Notes under the pieces: generated by a model
The model's input: the letters and a program-made list of their open reading frames with translations, nothing else
What the model was told of the DNA's origin: nothing
Database searches by the model: none
Assembly: GCA_907165065.1 (NCBI GenBank)
Contig: OU015526.1
Location: 70,145,723 to 70,209,722, forward strand
DNA from: Caprimulgus europaeus
Lineage: Eukaryota > Chordata > Aves > Caprimulgiformes > Caprimulgidae
Reading direction: 5' to 3'
DNA: 64,000 bases
Shown: in pieces, positions 26,601 through 38,112 of the stretch
Position numbering within the stretch: position 1 is the stretch's first letter
Layout of the letters: the number at the start of each line of letters is the position of its first letter
Position numbers and translations under genes: made by a program

Positions 26601-29239
26601 AATTATTACTGATTGCATTTTGAAAAGTGCATTCTGATTTGTGGCTGAATGTATTGTAGACCATAATCACAAGGTTTGCTTAGCCACAAACTTTGCATCT
26701 TTCAAGGACTATTCAGGCATGTTTCAAGTACTTTAAACATGGAAAGTGGTGGATAGGTTTTGTTTTGAATGTGATCCAAAACCTTAATATTCTTTCTCTG
26801 AACCATTATATGGAGAAAAAGGTTTATTTTTTCTTCTACACAATCATATTTGATATAAAAAGGTTTCTATGCTTTCAATTTTTTTAAAATTAGAACATTC
26901 TTATCTGACACTTCCATTTAAAAACAAATGAAAGTTTACAAAAATGATATTAGATAGCTACATACTCTTGGATCATTTAATACTGTCACTAGTTATTAAA
27001 ATGAATTATTTAAATACAGTATACACCTGCTTTTATTTCTGGAATATGCTGGAAATTTAAGTAGATACCAAAGAAGCAAATACTGCTACTAATAGGTAGA
27101 GTGCTTCCTGTATGCACATTAAATCCAGATGGTTCATGTGCCTACACACATGTAGACACAGCACTAGCAAGCAAAACAAACATTTTACTTACTAACAATG
27201 GTTTAGTGAAATACCTGAACAAAAGATTGCCGTAAGCATAAGCTAAAACTCAAAATTATGAAGACGTTCACAAACACCAGATGTTCTCCTGATTTGTGTG
27301 CATTAGCAGAAAACGTACTGATGAGCTAATGAGCTAAAAAGTCTCAATGAATTAAATGAGAATCAGATACACAGCACCAAGAGAACTAATGTCTTCATAT
27401 TCATCTTTTCTCATGCCATTCAAAAGAGAAAGCATCAAATAAGAATGCACCATACCAAATCAAAAGCTAAAACTTTAACAGAGAGAAGTTTTCTAAACTA
27501 TGGTAAAAAAAATTAGATTCTTATAATACCTGCAATACAATTTAGATGAGACCTCTAAATAAATCTGAAATGCTCTCTTCAGAAATATTGCACCCCTCAG
27601 GAATTAGTCAAAATCGCCACTTTCCACATTAATATCTCTTATTTTGACAAATCATCATTTTAAACATAGATTTCATTGGGAATAACATCAGAAAGAAATG
27701 AGAAAAAATATGGTAACAGGAAAATAATTTGTCCTCAAACAGAAAGATCGAATGCATTGGCAAATGGTTATGTCTGTTACCCATATATCCTATTACACTG
27801 CTAATTCCATTCTTCATCTCCTTGGTATTCTGTATCAAAATCACCTACTGATCCCTGGGCCTGGGACACTTCCATCTAGCTGCATTAACTTCTATAAACT
27901 ACCAATGCTCTGCAACCCAACCTGATCTCAGCCATCAAGGAGCTGAGTGTCCCCACCCTAAACGGTTCAAGTATGGATACAGCTGCAGTTAATGTACTTT
28001 TCTGAAAACAACAATTGCTTCTTTAAATACAGTGTCATACACCTACATGCAAAATTCAGGTTAGTCTCAATGTGAATACCATTCCTTTCCCCTGGTCAAA
28101 GCCAGGACAAAATTATAGAAGCAATAAATTTAAACATACACTATCCTAATGGAATTGTGGCCCAATATGACTTCAGCTACTGCTATACTGATTCCATTCT
28201 TCAAACAAAGGTTTTTTATCTCTAAGTTTCTGTTAGGTACCTCCTGACAGAATCTCTTCATCCTATGCAGTTTGCAGACATACATCATCACAAAGTACAA
28301 CTCTTTCATAGTCCCACAATAGCTACAAAGATAAAGTTATAGCTGAACACTAAACAGCACTCTGAAAGGGTTTGAATAGAGATGTATTTTAACCTATACA
28401 CACAGAATAAAGTAGCCTGAGCACCCTTACAGTGGCTAATTCTCTTAATTAAGTCAGATATATCTGCATCACTTAAAAGTTTCAGTCTAGAGGATTAAAT
28501 ACTCAAGACAACTTGTAAAAATATATCCACAGCTGAACACAATATCTCAGGTTTTTTTCACCCTGGGAAATCCTGTGGTAAATTCTCGTATCTGGTCAAT
28601 AGAGAAAGGTCAACACATCCTGAGAGCCTCTAAAAAGCAATCCAGACGCTCTAAATAAACTGTTGAGATAAAACGGGGAGCCATCAAGATGCAATTAGGA
28701 AACAGCAGGTTCAGGAACACTGGTAGAATTCAGGCTATTTGAATACAGCTACATTTCTCTTTTTGTTTGAGTACATTTGATGTCTATTTAAAGCTGCAGT
28801 AAAATAGATACAATGATCATGTTCATAAATTAATTATGATTCCATTTTTCTAACTTATTTGATGCAGGATGGTGTGCCATGATTTTTATCTATAAGAAGG
28901 TACTATTCATATATGTATTATGTTGAATAACAGCTTTCACTTGAGAAACACGAAGAATTATATATTTTATAAAGTATATAGTAAATTTAGAAGGTTTTCC
29001 TTTGTAAATCCTCAGCATCCAAAGCAATGAATGTTACTTGAGATTGACCCTTCTTAAACTATTACATGTGTTTCTTTACCATGGACAATTATAAAAAGGG
29101 AAAATTTCAGTGGAATGTACTGAGTATGTGAAAGGTAGAGCAAGTTACAAGATTTGACATACAGTAGAAAATGTTTTCAAATTTCATTCTTTATTGGTCT
29201 AAAGCAGAGGAATTACTAACTTAAGCGGAGGAATTAAGG

Positions 29240-29266
29240 TATATACACACACACACATACATACAT
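29240..29266 (+). repeat. Mixed (TA)/(CA)/(CATA) microsatellite
   Basis: A short stretch of TA, then CA units, then CATA units. It is low-complexity sequence of no further visible significance. Confidence 0.7.
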
Positions 29267-29521
29267 TTGAAACAAATATTGAACCTTTTCTACTTATTAA
29301 ACCAGAGTAAATCTGAACAGAATAAAAATTCCACTGTAGGTCTACTTCTACATATCATTAAATGCATCTTACTTAGCAATCACAGTCAACCAGCCTATCT
29401 GTTATCCAAAGAAGTACCTCGGTCATCTCCCTCAGAATATCGTATATCAGACAGTGGGCAGAGTGCTAAAATGGACGCATTGGAACAGAGAGCAAAAAAG
29501 TGTGATCTCCTTTTGTGCCAA

Positions 29522-30539
29522 TGTGGTGGTTTAACCACAGGTAGACCATACAGATATGCATTCACTCCTCCCATCTGGTGAGATGGGAAGGGAATCACAA
29601 CAAAGGAGTCACAGGTTAGAATGGGGACTGGGACAGCTCACTCACTAGTTATGGTCACAAGCAAAACAGACTCAAATTCGGGGAAGAAAAAGCAGTTTAG
29701 TTAATTGTCTGAGTAGCACAGTGAGACATAATAACCACATCGTACACCACCTTCCCCCACCCCTCCCTTCTTCCTAGGCTCTAATCACTTTGCTCCCAAT
29801 GTCTCTACCTTTCTCCCTAGCGGCACAGGGGGCAGGGAATGGGGGTTCAGTCAGTTCACCTCTGCTGCTCTTCCCAGCATGGAAGTCCAGGAAAAAAGTG
29901 TTCCAACGCAGGCTTCCCATGGAGTCATGGACCTCTTCAGGCTCAGCCCCCAGTTCCGGCATGGGGACATCCATGAGCTGCAGATGGGCCTCCGGTCCAT
30001 TGCACATCCTCACCCCCCAGCTCTCGGGGTCCACCCCTGCTCTGGCATTGAGTGACTCTCGGGGTCTCAAATCAGTACCACTTGCCCTCAGACTCAGCTT
30101 TTCTGTTCCTGTGTGGAGTCCTCCATAGTCTACACGTGTGTATCTGCTCCACCGTTGAACTTCCATGGGTTTCAGAGGACCTCATTTACCCTCTCCTACT
30201 CCATGCAGTTGAACTGTGTGTCTGAGGTTCTCTGTCCTCCGACTCCTCCTCCTTCCTCCTGGCAATGAAGCTCTCTCTTTGTCTAGGCCAATGGTTGTCT
30301 TTTGTTCAGGTCAATGGCCTCTCCTCCAGGTTCTCTCCACCTTCTTCTTTTCAAGACAGTCCTTCCCTTCACCAATACGGACTTGCAGAGGTGTTTCTCT
30401 AGTGCTCATTAGCTCAGCTTGGGCTGGGGGGGAGGGAGGTTGGGGTTCACCTTGGATCCAGGGGAGCTTTCGCTCTCACAAGGTGGTCCTTTCCCCCACT
30501 ACTAAGTATATATCCCCCTTCCCCCCCAAACCCAACACA
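29522..30539 (-). mobile_element. Solo LTR of an avian endogenous retrovirus (ERVL-like)
   Basis: On the minus strand the element starts TGTGTTGGGTTT (at 30539) and ends AAACCACCACA (at 29522), giving the expected TG...CA ends with imperfect terminal inverted repeats and a length of about 1,018 bp. Internal stretches such as cccccattccctgccccctg (minus strand, near 29835) and gagtctgttttgcttgtgac (near 29665) match, from memory, a long LTR family common in bird genomes. Flanks are gccaa (29517-29521) and gtcaa (30540-30544), a near-identical 5-bp target duplication typical of ERVL-type integration. No internal region or second LTR is present, so it is a solo LTR left by LTR-LTR recombination. 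It is a moderately old, non-coding fossil. The superfamily call is tentative. Confidence 0.82.
30421..30445 (+). other. Potential G-quadruplex motif in the LTR
   Basis: Four or more G-runs of at least three bases with loops of one to five bases lie within 25 bp of the plus strand (GGG-CT-G7-A-GGG-AGGTT-GGGG). This satisfies the usual G3+N1-7 pattern. It is antisense to the LTR. Folding is inferred only. Confidence 0.5.
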
Positions 30540-30544
30540 GTCAA

Positions 30545-33500
30545 AAATATAGGGTTTTTTTCTCCCCATATTTTTGGGGGTTCATTTTGAGTTTACATGG
30601 TTTTCTTTTGCTTAGTATTTTTTTTCTTTTTTAAACAGGCCTCATTTTTTCTGCCTTGAAAGCTGAATTACAAAGTGCTAACAAAATAGCATAATCAGTA
30701 CAACTCTTCAGACATAAGATTTTGTGCAGTGGGCCAGTAAGAGCAGAAGAGATTGTCACAAGAGGTCATCAGGAGAACTACTGGGTAGTTCTAAAGCACG
30801 CAAAGCAAACAACAGTCATCACATAGCCAATGAAGTCAATCTCTGAACCTCAAACAAAAGGAAACAAAAATAACACCATTCAGAAAACTGATTTTTTTTT
30901 TTATTAATCTCACAAGAGGCTACACACAGCTATTGTCCCATGTATATTCAGAAAGCTCACTCATAGGAACAAGCTACTCAAAAGCAAGTGAATAGTAGCT
31001 ACTACGGGACTTGCTTTGTGCAATGGGATGTCTCTCACTTTTCTTCGGGTGAAAGTTATACATGTGGTCTCAGCAGAGTAGGTCATTCCTCTAATGTTAA
31101 GATTATATTTGAGGACAACTGAGGAACATGGTGTCTAAAGCAGGAAGCCTAGATACAATTGCATGACATTTCCATGGCTGAGGTTAGGTGACATTAGCCC
31201 TGCTTTGAGTGTCTGATGCTTCTGAACGTGCATTTAGATGTACAACATACATTTGTTTTAGGAAGAAATCAAAACATCAGGATATGGCAGGTGTTGTGGA
31301 ACATTTTCAGACTAATCAGCTAGGATACACATTTAATTCTTCCACTTTTCAGATGGTATAAAACATTATTTATAAGGGTGAGAGGGGGAGAAGCAGTAAA
31401 GCTGCTGCACAGAGCAAAAGCACTATTGCTACCCTTCAGTGGTTAAGTAGATTTGTCAAGACAATATGCTTTGTTACCATCTTAACACTATAACTCATAG
31501 CAGATTAGAAAAGACAACACACACTAGGCAGCATGGAGGGGAGGGGGTGAAGAGTGAATGTGCCATGATTCTGCTCTTGTTACGACTGTTATTAATCCAC
31601 TGGATAAGCATCAGCACCCACAAGTCCCATCCACTTTCGAGTTGCATCCATCAAGAGCTGTGATAATTGAGCATTTGTTAGAAACAACAGTTTTCAAGTA
31701 AACTTAACCTAAAAACATATATATATTTAAACTAATAGTTTATTCATTAAAATATCAGACTGCACATCTATTTATGAAAGAGCAACTGAGAAAAGGCTCC
31801 TAAATTCCATTTGATTATATATCGTTTTATTTTTTAATTGAATTGACAGTTGCTGTAGCATGAATTTGAGACAACTATCAATTACAAAGTCTTCACATTC
31901 TCTTGCTAGACCTACCAATCTTACCATATAATCAGTCTCTTCATTAAAATATTGATTCTATTCCAGCAGTTCTAATTTAAAGCTTTACTGAAGAGGTTAT
32001 AAAGATATTCTCAACATTCAGACACGGACATATACTTCTCATATACAAGCTAACTAAAAATAATACAAATATTGATATAATAACGTACTGTATAATCTGC
32101 TGAAATTCAGTGCCTACATTTTCATTTAGACAAATGTTGCACAAGTGACAGGAGCATTAATAGACAGAAACATCCCTCATTTCTAAAATGGCTCATTTGG
32201 TGGAGCCACTATCAAATATAATTCTATAATGGTTAAATTAGAGGGCATTTCAAGGCAGCAAATTGATCAAAGTGGTTCTTTTTTTCTTGCTTCTGACATA
32301 AACAGCAAATAATTTTAGCGTGGTGGAATGCTTGCATGCTTTGTACTTGAAATGTAATACAGTGAAGATCCGTATTCCCTTTTTCTTCCTGAGTACAGTT
32401 TAAAAGCAGCAAGATTAATAAATATGTGAAGTTATATAAAGATGGTGATCAGAACTTCTGCACTTACTCTTTCCCCATTAAATTGCCAATGTGCAACAAC
32501 AGCTGTATCAATCTGAAAAGCTTTCTGAAGCTCTGTTTGCAAGATAATATTCATAGTAGGATTTGTGTGTTTTCTTACAAAAAAACCCCACCTTTTCCTC
32601 TTCTAGTTTTTGACTGAAGTTTCATCATTATTTCCATTTGTCAAGATTTCCATCCACACTATGATCATTAAGGCCAACAAGATTGCAAGGTAGACTTTAA
32701 TCATATCTAAATGTTACAGGCTTGAGTTTGTGCATTTCTCTAATAAAATCCTACAAGTTCTAGTATTTGCAAGGGTAAAGGTTGAATGCACCAAGACACT
32801 ACTTCCTCACAGAAGAGAAATTACTTCAGATTTAGAGGTCCAGAACATGACAATAGCAAAAATAATATTCACAGTTACCTCAGACATCTGTATTAGCCAT
32901 AGTACTTTAATGTGGAAAACTGAAATTCTTCCCCATCTTGCAAACAACAAAATAGACACTATAGATTTAAACCATCGAAGTACACTTTCTTAGTAGCTTC
33001 CTGATGATATTTTTTATTTTTTGTCCCACACATACATGTCTGAAATGCGGCCTATATGCATGTAATTAAGCACAGAAGGCTGCAAAAAATCAAATAGATT
33101 CTTAACCCCTATGTCATACTGCTGTGAGATGATAGCTCAGGCCAGACAAAACCAAAAAACAAACCCTTGCCGAAAACATATAAAACACTTTCCTGGGATA
33201 TTCTGGGCCAAGGCAAAAGAAAGAGAAACACCTAAACAGAACCAGTCTTTTTCTACCAGCAAAACCAATACATTTCCTCTCCATTCAAATCTGCCTCTGG
33301 ACTTCATTTCACACAGCTACCATGTCCTGGGTATTCCCTTCCTCAAGAAAAATAAGAAATGGGAAAATACTGCCTGACTATACAGAGGAGAACTAAGAAC
33401 TGGGAAAAGAGGGAAAGGACTGCAAAATAATCCGGAGGAAAATGGGCATCAGAAAGGAAGAGAAGGTCCTCTAGCTGAAGGAGGACCATTTCAAACTAAA

Positions 33501-36500
33501 ACTATTTTAAATTGTCTCCTGTACCTTTAGTTGCATACCTTTGCTTTTACATTTTTATGACCAGACCGTTGATCAGATTACTACCAGCCAAAAAAAAACC
33601 CCTGCATGTTGGATGTTGATCCCATCTATTCCTTACCCCTCTACCATCTCTCACTCCCTGCTTTAGTGAATACCAAATAATTTCCCTTGGGGAAAGGAAA
33701 GTGTTTATCTGAAATAGCTTTGCATTTTTATTTATTTTAACAAAACTCTTGATACTGTTTATAAAAACTCTACAGGTTCTGTGAAATCTCACATTATATT
33801 CCCTCTAGTCTAAAATGATTTGACTTAAAATGCATTTTTCTTACAGCTCTCAAGCTAGCAAACACTCTTCTCTTTTTTACATTTCCAGATACAGGCACCC
33901 AAAAGGATTTTTATTTAACAACAGCTCAATAATTACCTTTTCTAAGTTCCCATCTCTCCACTATTGTTTCTGGCATATTAGTTTTCAAGGTCTCAAAGTT
34001 CATGGCAGCTTTTTTGCAAGAACAATGATAAAGTGCTCGCATTATGAATAGTAATTTTATTCTCTACTACTGTAGCTGAACACAGTGACACACAGGCTAC
34101 CTGGTTTCAATATTCCATTGCAAATTCCTTTGGGTTCTGTGTCAGCAGCATATTTAGCAACCTTGAAGAAACCTTTTCTTTTTGTTGATGGTTTTATTTA
34201 TTTAAAAATCACCTTCATCAGTGTAGCCACACGACAAGCAGGCATGCACCGACAGGAAGATCCAATTGTGTGATAAACGTTCTAAAATTCCCAACAGCTG
34301 CTAAATCAGATTTAAAAACTAGCAGAGTTTCAAATGCTAGTTAGATACTGTATTTTAATGAGACAAGCACATCACATAATTATTCTGCTTTGAATGCCTT
34401 TTGATCTGGGATGTGAAGATCTGAAGGATCTTGCAAACATTAACATTCTAGCTTGCTCTTGCTTAGTTGGTGTTAATTAATTAATTAAATCTTGTTACAC
34501 TGAGCTACTGGTATCTCTGTTTTAAAATTTGAAGCAAGTGTTTTCTTCTTTATGGAGATTAAAACTTTGGGTTATATATATATATATATATAATTTCAGG
34601 TTTGTGTGGTTGTATGGAAATATATGATCTTGCCAAAATCCTGATTCAAAAGAAACATTTTCATCAATATAAACTTCTTATGAAAAAGAAGCAATTTCTA
34701 TTGAAGAGATTTTGTTTCAGCTAGTGAAATAAAGTATCAATTCTATGCTTGAGCCAAACCTCACAAATGAGACACTATTTAATTTACTGAAACAGAAAAA
34801 ATATTCTATACTATTCCTTTTACCTCCATATATGTTATATAATAGAAATAATACATCAGTCTCCACAAACTTCAAAAAAGCTATTTTCATTATATAGATA
34901 TAATACAACTTCACAACAGTTTTCCTCCAGTATACTGTGTAAAAATATATATATTTGTAGTTTGAACTACAAAACATCCGGCTTTTCATACTAACTTACA
35001 ACCAATAAAAAAAGAGAAATTCTTAAACCAAATGAAATTTTAAAACTCAATCAAACTTTCTTAAAATAGCATCTTCTGTAAATATGCATAAGTGGCTAAT
35101 AAGAAATCTCTGTTGACATATGTCCCACACACACACATTTATTACTAAATTTCAGAATTTATCCTTGTAAGGTGTTTCCATAGATTTCCAGAAATTTTAA
35201 GAAAGTAAACTTTTAAGTCAGACAGCAAAAAATTTCAGCAAAAATCCATTTGCTGTATTTCCATTGTTGATGCTTTAAATAAACAGCACGATTTTTAAAA
35301 GTTCCTAAATGTTGAAATATTTCTTCTAGCCATACTTCAGTTAGTCTCAAATCCTAATATTACTCAGTTAATTAAAGGAAGTAATTTTACATTGAAATTA
35401 CCTACTTGAGTTAACTTGTAAGCAATGCTTATTTTTTTTAGTGTAGGGTAATTTTTACCAGCTCTATATTTATTTAACAACTCAGTAATTTTAATACAAC
35501 CTAATTCAGTGTAACTGGATGGACAAGGCATAGGGTAAGAAGGGCTTCAACTCTGTGGAAGCTTTCATGACTCCTGCACTCATGCAGCAAAGTATAAAAC
35601 CTGCAGCTAATTTAAATGGATAGAATTCCACAGTATCTACGTGAACATATTCTTTGATCAGGAAGTGACAGGCTTTGAATACATTATCTACAGGAACAGG
35701 ATACTATTGCTCTTCCTTATGCTTGATGGGCTATGCCAGTTAACATGCGTAATTTCACATTCTGAAGTTCTGATGGCTTCCCAAATTAGATAGTGTGGAA
35801 AAAGCATTAACTGAGTCAGGTTATTCTGTTCACCCACCTGCTACCAAAAAATAATAAATAAAAGTAAATATTGAACTGGCTAGGCAGAGAAAATTCACTA
35901 GCCAAGTTTTATCAGATATCAGAAATGAATGAGAACAACTTCCCTCGGCTGTGTTACCTATGTTTAGAAGTTCCTTCATAACAATATCTTTCAGCTGTCT
36001 CTAGCCCACTATAAACAAATAAAAACTACATTACCAAGGTTAAAATAGTCTTTACCCCATCAGGAGTTAGAAACCAAATTTAGGAGGAGTAAATACTTGC
36101 CTTGAATCATTCTAATTTTTAATGGTGAGAATATTATTAAAAGATCAGAATATGTGCACTAAATGTGCACAAGAAATACATGAACTGAGGTTTAACTGAA
36201 ATTTGGGGAACAATTTTTTTGAAAAAACCTCATTAATAAATTCAGATGATCACATTTTTAACCATTCCACGCCTGCTTACATGCTTGTATTTCCTGTGTG
36301 AGATATTTCAAATTTGAACAGAAATTGATGAAAACTACAGATGTTAGATGTGCAGTAAGCTGTATTTTGGTATGAATCCAGAGTTTACAAGAGTCAAAAA
36401 AACTGTACATTTACATGCATGGTCATTTCTTAATGAATATGAGCTTGGAAATTCCACAGTGTCTATACATAATGCTAAAATGTGCATTTCATTGAAGCAG

Positions 36501-37564
36501 AATGAGCGTCACCTTAAATTAAGTTTCTGGATTTTTTTTTATCCAGCTATATTTCTTGCACTGTATGTTCCCAACACTGGCTTAATCTATAATCACTAGT
36601 TTAAAATCTAATAATTTAGGTGCCATTTGATTTTCTAAAAACTTCTAAAAATGCAAATATACTTTCATGAACAGCATATTTTTCCCATCATGTTTGATAT
36701 TAATCATCGCTTCTAGTAATAAGAACATCATATTAATCATTAGAAATAAGTTAAAACTACAAGACTATTTCAGGAGAAAGGACAGCAAAGGGATAGATAG
36801 GAAGATTTGGGGTCTTTGACGATAAGGAAGGATAATTAGAGATTATTAACATACTCCAATTTTTCCCCCCTCAAGTGAAATTCTTGTAGAAATAGGTCAA
36901 CTGAGATTGATTTTGTGGTGGCTTTGAGCTGTTTGCACACCACGTGCCCATCTTTTTGAAGGGCAGAAGTACAATCAAAGTGCTAAAAAAGTATTTAGAG
37001 AGGGCAGAGTAAAGTAGATTTTTCAGACATATACAGTAATATATCTTCTGTGCAACTCCAGTACTGTACCTGCAGTACCAGGTCAAGGAAGGCTGATCTC
37101 CCACCATGAATAGGGTAGAATATCCAGTCTTCTAGCAAATATCTCTGGATATACATACATTTATTTCTACACTACCTTATCCTGGGAAATTTTCTTATAC
37201 TTTCAGAAAATACATTACAATACTTTATCCCCTGATTTTTTTCTTTAAGATCTTTCGAAAATTTTTTTCTTCATTACCCCAAATCAGTTAAACTATGTGA
37301 AAAATGAGGTGCAAGGATTGAAGAAGTGCAGGTAGATAATTTAGGTTAGAAGAATCAGACTATTTAGGTCAGAATAACCAACTGCACAGATACAGGTTGA
37401 AAAATGGGAATCTAAGAGACAATTCATTTTCAGGAAATTACCTGTGGGATATAATGGATTACATATGAGACATGTTGTAGTGAAAATGACAAAAAATTTT
37501 CTCTGAATGTACAGACAAAGAGTCTTCAGAACATTATAAGTTATTTCTTTCTGCTTTTCTTGGC
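30545..37564. other. Unique AT-rich non-coding sequence
   Basis: No gene or young repeat is recognised over about 7 kb. It includes a (TA)10 tract (34573-34592), a small TTAATTAA-rich palindromic run near 34474-34488 and short A- and T-runs. The longest open frame is about 90 codons (34717-34989, minus) and is not protein-like. Confidence 0.6.
34573..34592 (+). repeat. (TA)10 dinucleotide tract
   Basis: Ten perfect TA units in AT-rich flanks. It is a potentially length-polymorphic microsatellite. Confidence 0.85.
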
Positions 37565-38112
37565 TCAGTACTGCATTCAGTTTTGGACTCTGCACTTCAA
37601 GAATGTTTGTAACAGTACAGCGTCCAATAAATTGAATAGAATCCAAGAAAAGTACTGGAAATACCAGAGGTCTAGAAAATAAGATCTCTCTTATAGATTG
37701 CACAAACTGGATGTATTCATAACAAGAGGAAAAAGCAATAGGTAAGACACTGATATTCAAAAATATAATAAGTTCACAGAGGAAAGGAATATATTTTCAG
37801 TGACTACGGTGAGTGGTCCAAGAACTGAGGAACTTAAGAAGATTTAAATTAGATGATGAAGGGGGAAGGAAAAAAAAAAAAAAAAAAAAAAACATAAAAA
37901 AGAAAAAGCAGCCAAACAAAATTCCCACTTCTAATTTTAAAAAGATATGTCAATTGTCTAAGAATAGAAGAGATTTAACTGGAAGAATTACTGAAGATTT
38001 CAAGAGTAGGTTGGATTACCGTCTATAACATATTGCATGTATGTTGCTTTGGGATCAAAATGAAGACTAGCTAGCCTCTTGAGGTCAATACACTGTTCCA
38101 TTTCCTTATGTT
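37565..38112 (+). mobile_element. Ancient CR1/L3-like LINE remnant
   Basis: Scattered but colinear matches to the 3' part of an old CR1-class LINE can be traced. They are tactgcattcagttttgg (the Y-C-I-Q-F-W region, about 37569), a lysine/isoleucine-rich segment near 37640-37690, gatttcaagagtaggttgga (about 37996-38015, the F-K-S-R-L-D region) and agcctcttgaggtc (about 38073, the 3' UTR). No frame survives. An A-run insertion (37870-37892) interrupts it. The 139-codon minus frame at 37341-37760 crosses this antisense and is not a gene. It looks much older than the other CR1 copies. Confidence 0.45.
37870..37892 (+). repeat. A23 tract
   Basis: A run of 23 A followed by further A-rich sequence to about 37910, inside the ancient CR1-like remnant. 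It is low complexity and prone to length error. Confidence 0.85.

Larger units (their letters stand above)
18053..29521. other. Unique AT-rich non-coding sequence, 11.5 kb
   Basis: No gene is supported. It contains the (TTTTA)n microsatellite (18209-18277), a broken 22-bp direct repeat (23616-23675), a GC-richer block (about 22520-23270) and a short alternating-purine tract near 29240. Less AT-rich patches near 19080-19200 and 21290-21600 have no recognisable identity. Open frames are short and lack domain-like composition. Confidence 0.55.

Noticed and set aside
29774-30166. 130-codon minus frame and overlapping 112-codon plus frame
   Set aside because: Both lie wholly inside the solo LTR, which is non-coding; they reflect its high GC content.
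37341-37760. 139-codon minus-strand open frame as a gene
   Set aside because: It runs antisense through an ancient CR1-like remnant and has no protein-like pattern.
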